Source: Mucidula mucida (taxonomy: Eukaryota > Basidiomycota > Agaricomycetes > Agaricales > Physalacriaceae). From it: a stretch of DNA of 64,000 nt. Positions 36,090-48,633 of the stretch are shown piece after piece (position 1 is the stretch's first letter; every line of letters starts with the position of its first letter). The stretch spans positions 372,001 through 436,000 of the forward strand of contig JADNYV010000010.1 of NCBI GenBank assembly GCA_015501055.1, in the 5' to 3' direction. The translations under genes were made by a program, and so were the position numbers. The notes beneath the pieces are model-generated. The model was not told the DNA's origin. It ran no database searches and saw only the letters and a list, made by a program, of their open reading frames with translations.

Positions 36090-39000
36090 ATGCCATTCTT
36101 TTTGCAGCACCCGCTGTTCACATTCATTTGCTATCTCACATTCTTTCATCATCGTATTTGGGTCGAAGCTGGGCTCGTTGATTTAACGTCTGCTAATCGA
36201 CGAGAGCAAGTACCTGGCTTACCTGGCACGATACTTTCCAGCACTTTCTGCACATAAACTTTTTTACACTCTTCCAGATTGGTCTCAGGCCGGATTCGAG
36301 CGCGGCACGCAAGACCTTCCTGACGATTCCAAAGGTCGCGTCGTTTGGCTCTCTTGCTAGCTTGCACTGAACTTGGCTCCCGTTTTCAGTTGGATACACG
36401 CTCACCGCCGATCAACTAGCCACTCAGTTCGGCCTCGTTGCCAACGATGGGTAAGCCCTGGTCGCTAGTCTTCGATGGATGGCTCTAACGAGATTGCAGA
36501 CAAGACGATACTGACGCCCTTCAAAAGGCGATCAGCGCTATGTCGCAACAGGCTGTACCCGACGGCATGTACAGACTCATTCAGCTTCCAGCTGGTAAGC
36601 CTGAGTACATCTTGAAAGAACAGTCCTTGAGCGCGTCGTCTTTAGGGACCATTAATCTGTCCTATATGATCTATGTCGACACCAGCTACTTGATTATTCG
36701 TGGAGCAGGTGCGAATCCTGATGCCGGTGGAACAAAACTTGTCTTCCGACCGGACGAAGACACCAAGTACGATACCATCGTCAATGAGCGTGTATGTGCT
36801 ACGTCATGTTTCGTTCTTAATAGCTCAACAGCGGCTTAGTGGGATCTCGACAACATGAAATATTCTTGGGACTTTGTAGACGACAATGGCAATGGCGTTT
36901 CTGGAGAGGCTACTGGTGGATGGTACGGTTACGCCAGAACTGATTATGAAAACGAATTCATGCTCGAATAGGCTGTGGCCAGGACGATCTGTGTTCCGTG
37001 TTGGCTCGAGCGAGGTAGCATCCAAGTACTCTCGCCAGCATTCGGAGGCTCCACGCAATCGAAAGGAACTATTCAAAGGCTCAGTCAACTATCACTGGCG
37101 CTCTGACGAGCACAAGATCAAAGGTCGATATCCTCTTTCAGTGTCGACCGTGCGTTGACGGATGTAGGCTGGGCTGTCTCACAGGATAACGATAAAGCCG
37201 GTGTCAAGGGAACTAGTTCTGTTCGGGTACGTTAGGTCGGGTCGTCCTTTGTCGCTTTTAACATACAGATAGGTGAATCGAACGGAAACGAAATGGGTGA
37301 CTCTAGCCGACGAAACAGCCACAGATGTCTGGATTGGTAGGTCCATTCTTTGGTCTGAGTATGGTTGCTGAGGACGTTCTCTTAGCATCACCTGTGAAGC
37401 GTAATGGTAAAGGCGAAATAAGCAGGCAAGGTCAAGCATCTAACAAGTTTTCCAGATTTCGTCAGCTGGGGTGTAGAGACGGAAGACTGGTTTGTCAACA
37501 GCTACGTCTTGTATGTATCCTTATTCTACTTGAACTTCTTGTTATTGACGTGTCTTCGTGGGTAGTCAGGTACGATGGCCATAACAGCGATATTGCTGGC
37601 CACAGTTAACGCCCCTCTTCACAGGATTGGGCGACCGTCACGAGCAGACAAACTGTATCGGACACCGCGTCAATCTGGGAACTCGATCACCCTCTGCGAT
37701 TCGATGTGTTTAGGTCCTCTATCGCCGACGGCAGCACCGAGATGGAAGAAACGGAGATTCTTGCGAAAGTGAGCCCAATCGCTCACGTCGTTCATCATGT
37801 TGGGATAGAGGTTCGTTTCTGTTATCTGACGTATGCCTGTCTCCTGATCGGCTCAGCACTTATACATCACGCACGAAATCGATGGGTTGAGTCCTTCTCA
37901 AGCGGAAAGGAACTACGGCAACCTTGCGCCTGAACAGGCACACCACGGTATCGTATTTCGGTACGCGCGAGACTCGTATGTACGCGGAATTCGCACCTTC
38001 ATGACTGGCTCCCATCCGGTAAGCGAATAAATTGGACTTTCACTCTGAAGCTAAACATTCGCCCAGATTGCTACAGAGGTTGGTATCACCATCGGTGGCG
38101 TGGGCGATGGCTGACGACCCTCTTAGAGTGCCCGAAACATTCAGATACAAGATAATCTCTTCGATGGTTGGTACCTTGACAGTGCTCACTGCTTCTCTTT
38201 GCCCTGTGCTCATCGTTTGCTCCTCTAGGTGCCTGGAACAAGGTCCGTACCACCTTCTACGTCTAATGGAGTGTCTCCAATCTTCATCTAGGGAAAGGGT
38301 ATGCCCTGTCTAAGTTCCCTCAGCGGCTATCTGACTGGTTTTTTCCCTTAGGCGGTAACGGGTACCTCCGGGGATCTCGGCTATGGGACTCAGTGATAGC
38401 TAATAACACTCTGCGAAATCTGCGTCATATTACCATGCAATGGTGTGGTACGTGTTTGCCTTCTATACTGAAATGTGTTTTCACGAAACGAGCGATTCAG
38501 CTATGGGCAACGTCGTTATCCTGAATAACATCACGTGAGTACGCTCTTCCTCTTCGCGATCGATGTCTGACGTCTCTATCAGTAACGACATGAATGTAAG
38601 TCAATCCTCGGAAGACGAAGCGTTCTCACTACTGATTCATACAGCTTCACGGCGGTTACGAAAGTCAAAATCTTTTCGAGCTCAATTACGCCTCCGTGTC
38701 ATATTCCCATCGCTCAGGATCATGCTCAAGCTGCGGAGGCGAAGCAGGAGACCAAGAACGTGAGGGATCACGGTAGCATAATACGTTGAAGTTTGCTGAA
38801 GTCACCTTGCAGCCGGTACTTGGTATCCCATTTGGTGGTATGTTATATACCTTGGGTCTAAGTACTTTTACTAATACATTTCTTAAGGGCTGCCGGAGAG
38901 AAAGCCAGCAAATGGTCAGGCGCGAGCGGCTATCAGTGAGCGCATACTTGGTATCCGAATGGAATGCAACTTATGTTTGAATAGAAACGTTTTCTACAGG

Positions 39001-42000
39001 AACTATATGATTAAGCAGCAAGTCGACGGCGGAGAATTTCTTGAATACCTTCCAGTACGTTTTCCGAGGCCTCCTAGTGCACTACCTTCGTCAACTATGT
39101 TGGTAGTATTTCGCCAAGGATGGCAGCTTGTCTCAGAAGATTTGGCAGCTTGGTTGGGACAATCAATCGCCTGCTGGCTCACGATATGCTCATCTCGCTA
39201 CCGAATCTGGAAGTAGGTCCTTTTCGCATCCCTCCGGGCTACACCGGCTGACTTCAGATTCTAGTCCTCAAAGACTGGAATGGTTTTGAGAAGGTTGATT
39301 TTTCAGTTGAACCCAATTATGGTGCAAACTCTTTCTTGGAGGATCCGCATACATCGTACGTTTGTTGCAGATGCAGTCTAATGAGCCTTCAACATTAAAT
39401 CCTCTAGCCTCTTTTTGAAAGACGTCAGCGCTGCTACAGGGACTATTGTCGATTTCTCGTCCATCAAAGGTTACGATTACTGTCGCGGAGATGTTGAGGT
39501 GACCATACAATCTGCTGCGCTGAGGAGAACCCCCTAACGAAATCGACATCTAGCCCAATGTTGTCGGTTTCTATATGGCCTCATCTGCCTCTCGAAGCTG
39601 TGTGCCATTTTCACCTTCGGTGATCGATCATACCAAATTTACACACCTTGTGGTGAGTACCTCAATGATGATACACTGACCTTCCGAAACACATTGTTAG
39701 TTCGCGTATGGATCCCTTGCTGCGGATGGGACGATCTCAGTCGGCAGCAGTGAAGCTAGCCTTCTTACTGAAATGGTGGCTCTCAAGTCAACGGACAGCA
39801 AGCTTCGGATATCGTTAGCTAGTATGTTCTTATTCTCGTGTCAGACGTTGGTACTGACATTCTCAAAGTTGGCGGGTGGGGCATCGGTGCTTCACCTAGC
39901 AATTTGGTTACTGTCGCAACCAACGGCGGTGCACGTAGACGTCTTGGGACGACTGGCGCTGCAATCTGTTCAAGGTAAGCTCTCTTCGCCTCTCCTCCTC
40001 GCATGCTATTCACACGGCACAGATACGGTTTAGATGGAATTGATCTTGAATGGGTTTGTTACGATTACTGTTCGGGGGGAAAGCATGTCTGATCATCTGA
40101 ATCATAGGCTCCGGGAATCAGTGCTAACCAATTCAAGTACGACCAAATCCTTTCGTGCGTTGAGAAAGTAGCTTATGCACTGGAATAGTAACATCGTACA
40201 AGACGCTACGGCCAATCTGGGCGCGTTCAATTTGTCGATTTCTACTCCACATTCCTTCTGGTCTAGCTCTGGCATCAACCTTTATGCTAAATCCATTGCC
40301 GCCTCCGTCGAGTTCATCAGTCTCTTAACGCACGATTCTTCCGAAGTAAGCTTAGTAACATGTTGCTTTGTCTACGACTGATTTACATTCCCTTGTAGAC
40401 GACTCTCACAGCGCTTAATGGGCCCTCGAAGATGGAATCCACATTAGCCGCGTTACATAGACTGGAGGTTCCCAGAGGGCAGATTTTGTTTGGTGTACCC
40501 TTCTACGGCCGGTGCGTTGACCTATCTCACTGTCTAATGGTTCGCTGACATTTATGTGGAACGTAGATCGAAAACGCCTACCAGCCAGGACTGTGTGTCG
40601 GATGGATGTGCTATCAATTCTGGAACTAGCTCGACCTCCGAATGTATAGCATCTACGGATCTCGGACAAGGGACCTTTCCGTACTATTCGATATATTCTA
40701 TGGACACCGAAGGCGGCCTGGATACATCAGCAGCCAGAGTCGGTGAAGGCATGGACATAACATCGGGCCGCTATTGGACCTCAGCTGGTGACATTCTCCA
40801 GTTCGAGACGCCTGATTCTGTTCGCGAGAAGGCGCGGCAGGCTACTATGTTGTGCGCAGGTGGTTTATCAGGTTCGGTCATTGTCGCCGACTACGCTACG
40901 AGCAAGTATTGATTTACCTCCTAGTGTTTTCCCTCGACCAGGATAACCGGAACTACGATCTGACAAATGCAATCTGGGATGGTGGTGCTCTTCTACCAAC
41001 GGCTGCGGAGATCGTTAGTACACTTGTTGGAGAGCCTTTAGACGAAAACGGGCTTGTTAGCGGTGAATTCTGGGTACGCTGTTCTTTCACGTCGTTTCAT
41101 CGCACTGATTTTGTTTCTTTGCAAACACAGGAAGATGTCTCAGCTCAACTGCTTCAGTACTACGCCAATCTTCCCGTCGACACGATGTATAAAGTGTTCA
41201 TTCTTATCGCAGTATGGGCACTTGACGAAGTTGCTGGGAGTCTCTACGAATACCTGAATTTCAGTGCAATGACCGAGGACTCGTTCGCTCTCTATAAGGT
41301 TCGCTTCATCGCGACGTCGTCAGCTCATTCATGCTCATAATTGATTAGAAATGGGAAACGAAGGCGCTGAATTGGGCCGTGGCCAATTATACGGGAATGG
41401 GCAACGACTATTGGCAATGCTCGTATGTACATACAGTGCAAGCTTCACGCTCTGTGATTAACTTGCGTCTTGCAATTTCCAGGTATTCAAGTTCCACCGG
41501 TAACAACTTTAAGCATGAGACCTGCCCTGGCGGACACAACACCCGTGGAGCAGACGTCGATGATGTGTATTGGAAGTTGACCGATAGCTCTGGCTTTGCT
41601 ACCTATATGACCGACAATTTGGAACTCGACACAGGGACAATGTTGATTGGCGAGATCCCTGTTGGACGGAATCGTGAGTCTTACCAGTCCTTGTTGCACC
41701 CTTCTGACGATGCCATGTAGCCTCCAGCTGTGGTATATTCCGACCACGCGAGGCTCGGAAAAAGGCGGTACTGCGTTTGGATATGGACGGCTGGCAGGAC
41801 GACGGAACAGGTCGCTTGCTTCCAGCTATCAGGGCTCCGCCGACAGCAAGCGCCCTTGCCGCACACCGAAGCAATCATCGCCAACGTGATCTTCATTCCC
41901 GCCACCACATCGAGTCTATGCCACCCTACGACCCTTCAGAGAACTCCGAGGGATTTTCACCTTATGATCCAGACAAGGATTGCCGGACAATATGGCACGA

Positions 42001-44618
42001 TGTGTTGGTCATTGACGGTGATAACTACTTTCCGAATGTTAAGGAAGCCATTCAGACGTATCTCGACTCTTATGAGGAGTTCAAACTTACAGCAATCGAC
42101 TACGCTCAGCCCGATTCGCGAAGCGTTGACCAATTGATGCCTATTCTACAAATGGCCTTGACAACACTCGTCTCCGGAAACGATACCCTTGCGTCAACTA
42201 TGGGTTACAGTAATTGTCCACTGTTCTCTCCTCTACATCCCTGACTAAATACATCTTAGTTGCTCAGGTCAACTTTGATAAGGCGCTCCAAGAGGAGTAT
42301 GATCGTTTGGAAGGTGAACGACATTCAGGAGAGACATATCTTGCACTAACAGGTCTCCAGAGCAAGCACGACAAGCCGGAATCCAGCTCATCATCGACAT
42401 CATCCTAACTCTATTGAGCTTCGTACCATTTGGAGGTCTCGCGAGCGCCGCAGCTCGTGTGGCCAGATTGGCTGTCCCGGCATTCAGATCTGCCCGCGTG
42501 ACAAGATCTTTGGGGCGTAGTCTGGAGAAGGTTCTCGCTCGCGCCGAAGACCCATCATCTCTGAAGTTTGTCGACGAGCTACTTAGTGATACCGCGCTTG
42601 CCGGACGAGGTCGCATCGGTCGTGCACTCGACAAAGTCCAGGAAGTCTGTTTTCAGTGCGAGGGAGCTGATTATGTTGGAATGACGATGGACTTGTTGGA
42701 CCTCGCCTCGCCGATTATCCTGGACGACGCGTCTCTAACGCGAAGATACGAGGAATTCTTTGCACGACGCTCCCTCGAAGAGTTTGACCCGCGCTCTGAA
42801 GTCCCAGCGCCAGTAAATAATACTTGGTTTGCGAATCCAGGCCTAGTTCCACGTTACGTCGCTGGCTGGGAAAACGGCAAGAACGATGGGTTTGACCTGG
42901 GCACGAAGAAGCATTGCATATTCATGGACGGGGTACGCAACGTAGACTTGTTCGCCAACGATTTATTCATCACACGTTTAGTTTTCGGCTGACAGTCTCA
43001 AGTCCACTGATTATATGGATCGCTGTCATGAAACATCGGATGACTATCCTATCGCCTGGATGAAGGAAGTCACCGATGCTTCTGGTGTGAAGACATGGGA
43101 GGAGAAATCTGTCAAGTATACAGACTGTCGACCGAAAGGCGGCCCGAATAAGGACAAGGGTGGTGAGGTTGACGAGGATTATAAGAAGGATGCACCAGCG
43201 CGCGCCAAGAACGGCTTACCGCCGGATCCTTTCCAATGTATGCGCTGTCATTCTTCTGAATTACGCTCATTGACCTTGTTGTCCAGGTCAAGTACGTTTT
43301 CAGACCTTTGATTACCCGCCTTGAGAGCGCTTATTCCCCAACTCACTTCATATCAGTGTGACCATCTCTTGGAGGCGAACGAGGTCAGTGCCTCACCCGT
43401 GTAGGGTTTTTTGAGATGCAATGATTCACAGGCCTATAGATTGTAGAGGCTCTGAGGTATTACGCATTTCAACCAAGCGCTGAAGGTGGAGATCAGCAGC
43501 CGAAGAAGACAATGGCAAACAAGGCGCTCAGTGAAGCTGAAGCCCAGGTATTTAGTCGACCGCGCCTAACGTACGCAGAACTGAATGCTTCTCAGCATCT
43601 TTGCCGTCAACCTGAGTACAAGGCTTTTCTTCAAGGGATCGAGGATGCCATGAACAGCAAAGAGAGTACGTACCGTTCCTAGATTGAGCAAACCGCTTCT
43701 AATATCCTTGAAGACATGAGACCCTTGGCTGATAACCCGAGTCAGTCGAGCATACTATTACGTCCGTAAGAAATTAACGATTTTTAGATCAAAAGAAGTC
43801 TAATCTTCTCGACGCACTTCGTATCAACAAGAGCACCACAAAGAACGGAGAGACCAAGTTGGACAGCGGAATCACCAAGGTGAGCCCTCTGTTTGTCAAC
43901 TCGTCATCATGGTCTGAAGTCGTGGTCTTAGCTCAAGAAGAGTTTTGCTGACAACTCTACGCCAGACAAGGCTTACATGGCAATCCTAGGTCAGTATATG
44001 GCTATCATCTACACCGCTGTTTACTGAAGACGGTGTAGATAAACATATGAAAGACACAGAAAGTAACCGAGAAACTACGGCCACTAAGCTGGACGACGTA
44101 ATCGAGAAGCTCTCGTTCGAAGATGAGGAAGCAGCTAAAATTCTGAAGAAAAGTACGTACATGACCTGTGCATAAGCATCTGTATACTCACACACAGTTT
44201 CAGTGAATATCGGCCGGAGTGAGTCCTCCTGAAGAGTCGCCTGGAATGGCCTTGTTGACGTTGCAGTAGTACCCGATCCAGACGGCGGTCCTTCAATCGG
44301 ACGAATGGAGGTCAGTTCCAGGTGCTGCAGTTTCGAAGACATGCTGAAGACTATCATAGAATATGAACATTCGTGCTCTCAATGTGTACGATGTTAAGGT
44401 CCAACTGACTACGTTCCGTGACAAGCCAGCTCTTGCTGCCAACCAGCCTACCGCTGTCGATGCCAATAAGAGTAAGCTATGTTTGTAGATGCAGCAGCCT
44501 GTCAGTCCTGATATCTACCTTAGAGCCCGCTACCGGAAACAAGCGAGGTGCAGATTCTCAAGGCTCAGCGTGCTCGGATTCCAAGGAACAGAACAAGAAG
44601 CTCAAGTTGAAGCGTTAG
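36090..44618 (+). CDS. Giant fusion: pectate-lyase/GH55-like beta-helix + GH18-like
   Basis: A very large gene of several dozen short exons, probably secreted. The first part (about 36280-39080) is a right-handed beta-helix of the Pectate_lyase_3/GH55 type. It shows DWSQAGF, the entry motif ANDGQDDTDALQKAIS, LIIRGAG, FRVGSS, YVRGIRTFMTGSHP, ARNIQIQDNLFDG, NVVILNNIT and KWSGASGYQNYM. A linker follows (TTFVNYVGSI; DWNGFEKVDF). An in-phase intron ending at about 39553 joins this to a GH18-like domain: VVGFYMASSASRSC, FTHLVFAYGSL, LRISLAVGGWGIG, YGLDGIDLEW, GQILFGVPFYGR and DYDLTNAIW-type segments. The last 2.7 kb is a long charged region ending KKLKLKR. The GH18 acid residue is not found after DLEW. 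One exon join (38242-38243) needs an extra G. The start at 36090 is a guess. An alternative is two adjacent genes, but the reading frame crosses the join cleanly. Confidence 0.65.
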
Positions 44619-45587
44619 AAGTAGAATGCTTTTCATTTCATGCACAATCATTTATCTAGGGTACGTAGTAGGGCAACAGGACATATATTGTGGTTATTGG
44701 GATTCAGTGATGTCGAGTGAACGATCGCGGGAGCGGTGAAGCATGGTAATCCAACATGATGACGGCGCCGGAAGACCTGGCGATTATCCAAAGGAATTCG
44801 TGACCAGAGCGCCGGCTACGAAAGCGCGACCTTAGCGCCACGCGTCACAGATCCAGTAGTATTCTAAGGTGGGTCGCGTTTGGTGTCTCTGCTTCCGAGC
44901 GAAATCTTAAGGACGCAGAAATGACTTGTGAAGCCCGTCCACAGCCTGAGGTAGACGCCGGATATGGGAGAGACTTGGTTGAAGCGTTTTGATTTCTCTC
45001 TCTCCGTCTGTGCAATCCAAAAGCCTATAGTCTGAGGTGAATGGCAGTATCTATTGGAGGGACTGAATGAATTTCTCACTTGGGGCAGAGAGGGCGCGAC
45101 ACAGAGTCTCGAAAGCATGGAGATCCTTTGTGGCGTTGTTTTGGGCGGGCGATCTGAGAATGGGTAACACAAGAGAGGGATGCTGGAGCTGGAGATGTAC
45201 ACGGATGTTACTTGGCTAGCGCTATTCCATGTCGACCTCAGGTATCGTAGGAGGTTTCAATGAGTAAGTAGTTGTAAGAACTCAGGCTGCAAGCCATTGG
45301 ATGCGCTCACCATCCTATAGATGTACAACGTTTCTCTAACATGTGGTAATGCGGTTCTGACCGGATAGCTGGCCAGTGAAGTCGACTCGATGTAAGCATT
45401 GGATTAAAACATCGATGATAGTCCCCACGTCCTTCCCTAGAGGTTCGCGACAGAGTGTGTCGTCCTGGATGATATATAATATGTATGATCTGACGAGTTA
45501 ATTTACTCAACATACTGTCTACAAGGATCTACTTTACAATAACATGCATCAATAACCGAACAGTGAATTAACACTTTGACAATTTTA
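44619..45587. other. Intergenic, no gene seen
   Basis: About 970 bases between convergent genes. The open frame 44864-45202 (-) has no recognisable feature. No repeats were noticed. Confidence 0.45.
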
Positions 45588-46828
45588 CTACACTGAAGCA
45601 TTGCGAATCGTCCCATCTCGACTTGTAGTCGGCGCATGCTTAGTCTCAAGCTTGCCCACTTCCAAAGATAACGCGTCTGTCACATAATCCTGATGCATCG
45701 TGATACTCAACGGTATATCCATTTGTTGATGACTGCCATATCGTGCAAACGTCAAAGAACCCGAGGTTATGGACGACCCCGATGTCCATGAATCATCTGG
45801 ACGTGCCTGGCCAGATGCTACTCGAGCAACAATCAGCGTAGGTGCAATGCCCTGCAAAAACATGCGTCGTCATAAGCATCTGATTGGACTTTTCCGTGGA
45901 GGGGAAGATCAAACAACTAACCGAAGAAGAGATCAGAATGGCCTGTGGATAAACATTTCGAGGGTCATCTCTGGCTAGGAAGGCCATGAAGATAATGAGC
46001 GATACTGCGTAGAGAGCAGCGCTCTCTACCACGATCTCGATGATACCCTTGTAAGACTTCAAGGAGACAGCATATCCAGCGCCGTGTCCGACGGTCGAAA
46101 TGCGAAAGACGATAAGACTCGTGCATATCAGCGTAGTTGCCAATGAGGTCGAGAAGTAAGCCACGCCCCAATTCACTGCGGCAAGACCCCAGTTCAGATG
46201 GGCGTTCTCAACAGAATGCCCAATGTCTTGCCACAAGAAAAATCCGTCGAAGACTGTCCCAAGCTATCAGCTACTTCCATTAGTATACAACGAGAGAAGA
46301 GCATACCAAGTCCAGCAACGAAGCTGACAAGAGGAAGCGCAACAACCCACCAATTCTTTGACCATATAACCCAGCAGCGCCATATCTGTTTGATACAAGT
46401 CATTTCAATCAAAGCATACAATAAATGAACGTGGAGGATCACGCACCAAAACACAGTCGGCTATGATGATACTCAGACTAGCCGAAACGCCACTGATACC
46501 CCACATCCAGCGATACCGCTCGTTCATGAAAGATGCCAAGATCTCCTCCGCAGTATCGCCAAACACGATGAACGCCTGCCGCACCCAGTACCACCGCACT
46601 GCAAGATGCACAGTCGCGCACACGTACATCGTGATGATACTGGCTGTAAGCCCTTTATGACATCTTCGTCTCCGGCTTCGCACTGTGTAGTACGATGAGC
46701 GTATTGTCCGCCGGGAAGCACTCGGAAATGGGGGAGGGCACACTAGTATACCAGAGAGAGCCGAGATGAATATGGAAGTGTAGATGCCTGAATCGGTTGA
46801 TGAGTAACTGCATGTACAAAGGCGCCAT
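45588..46828 (-). CDS. Multi-pass membrane protein (agaricomycete 7TM type)
   Basis: Integral membrane protein of unknown function, of a kind common in mushroom genomes. The transmembrane-like segments, in order, include YTSIFISALSGILV, GLTASIITMYVCATVHLAV with VRWYWVRQAFI, ERYRWMWGISGVSASLSIIIADCVL, IWRCWVIWSKNWWVVALPLVSFVAGLG, WGVAYFSTSLATTLICTSLIVFRI and IVVESAALYAVSLIIFMAFLA. The cytosolic tail ends at 45588. The combination IWRCWVIW plus a long Ser/Thr-rich tail is characteristic of this group. About seven exons are needed. The start at 46828 (MAPLYM) is likely, but the join from it to the first helix is not in phase with the donor I see, so exon 1 is uncertain. Confidence 0.7.
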
Positions 46829-47650
46829 ACTAGACACGTGTACCGTGCGTTAACGACTCGAGCACGAGCGAGTTCAGATAGCCATCCCTAAAGATGTAGG
46901 ACAGCGCATCCGCAGACATCGCTTGAGGCGCGGAGGTAAGAGGTGCGATGGAAAGAACCCTCCGTAAACACACCACAGCATCGTTATATATCTTGATACT
47001 ATCTGGACTCTTCCCTGAGAATCACACGCATGGGGCGTCTTGAAGCGTACGTCCGAATGCGCACTACAGCGCCCTTGAATGGGGGCGATAAGTGTTAAGG
47101 TCCACGGAAGCATTTCTTTAGGTCCTTCGGGAATTGAGTAGGCCCTTGCTTGATCCTGTGTGTACCCAGGAGTTATGTATATGAAAGAACACACTCGTGT
47201 CCAGTCGCGTCGAAGATGACCCGCGCCTAGAGTTTCTCAATTGTCATCGTTGATGTCAACTGGAAGGGCTTCTCCTGAGTTACTTCGATAAATGTATACG
47301 CGGAATGAAAGAGCAGACACTGACCGTAGAAGACCGTTGGAGGCGATGGACACCTTCATCGCCAACCACAGGTAGATTTGACTTTCAGTGAACGTTCCTG
47401 GGGCTGTTCCGAATTTCAATGATGTTGCGATGTAGACTTTTGCGAAAGGAAGAAAAAACACGAAGTGAGCGTGCTCGGACATCGCCGTGGGACATGGTAA
47501 CTTATCGTGTCTTCTCCATTGGCTCTGGTCTATTAACCCCGGCATCGCGATCGCGTAAAACCCGCCCATTGCGCCACAAGATAACACTTGATATCCACTG
47601 AAACGAAACTGAGGCACCAGCTGCGTTACATGGTAGTTCGCATTTCTTTG
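46829..47650 (-). CDS. Unidentified multi-exon gene or gene remnant
   Basis: I do not recognise this. Several open segments (47617-47237 and 47194-46836) contain hydrophobic stretches such as GAMGGFYAIAMPG and AHFVFFLPFAKVYIA. A terminal segment reads LSYIFRDGYLNSLVLESL before a stop at about 46834. An Arg-Asp-Gly motif of that sort occurs near the ends of some fungal seven-helix proteins, so this could be a second membrane protein upstream of the previous one. I could not build a single consistent exon chain; a decayed gene is possible. Confidence 0.3.
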
Positions 47651-48633
47651 GCAATATTTTTGGGAAAATCGACGTTGATTGACATGCCGCGAGTATTGAT
47701 TCTGTTATAAAAGGCAGGAAACCTCGTGCTAGGAAGGAAACGAGAAAGGACTAGGCTGAGCGCTGAGATTTAAACGTTTAAACTCCTTCCCAAGTGGGGT
47801 TGCCTGCGACGAACATCAAACGCATACTACATACGTGTGTGAGATTGAGCTCAGAAAACCGACTGCAACGGACCATCGGAGGGAAGCCATAGACACCGAA
47901 GTCGTCTAACAGTGGCTGTAGCTGTCTCGTTTATTGGCTGGCAGACCTTGAAGGGGGGGGCGTATTCTGGTTTTCCTACATCGATGATTAGGCATCGATG
48001 TACAGGGAGGACGAGTAATATCGATGGACCCAGGCGGAGGCTCGACGAGGCCCAAAGCTTCTTGTCTAAGTTGATTGAATGGCATATGAAGCCGGCAGAG
48101 AGAACTGCGGGAGAACTAGTCAGTCGAGAGAATGGTACACCCAAGAGAAGGAAAAAAACACACATCAGCAACGCAGTCAGGACTGGTTCAAGAGAGAGGT
48201 ATTGAAGTTGGAGAAGAGTTTAGACTGCGCCACTATGGAACGCCAAGTTTCGACTTCTGAATCGAAGGTCAAGTTTGCTTTCGCACACTCAAACTCGAAA
48301 CTGTAGACGATGACGACGTGAATGAGCATCTGCGCATCCAATAATAATCTCGTGTGCATCGAGTCCGCTTGGCTGACGCATAACGTCGACAGTGGGATTT
48401 TCCGTTAGCGCGGAGTTCGAACTTTAGATCTCGTGACCAAGTCTAGGCCATCCTTCGGCACGCGTCCATCTTCACAGTTGTTGCTTTCTTACCGCGACGA
48501 AATGAGCTCAGCGAGTCATCTGGAAACCTTGTGTCTTCTCTGTATACTTAGAGAGCCCAAAATCCTCTAGCGTCTCTTGGCTGCTCATGTACTTAAACTG
48601 TGTCCAGCTCCATGTGTCAACTTCTCAACAGAT
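47651..48633. other. Intergenic, no gene seen
   Basis: About 980 bases between divergent genes. There is a TTATAAAAGG-type TATA box near 47703-47712. No coding exon is supportable. Confidence 0.4.
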
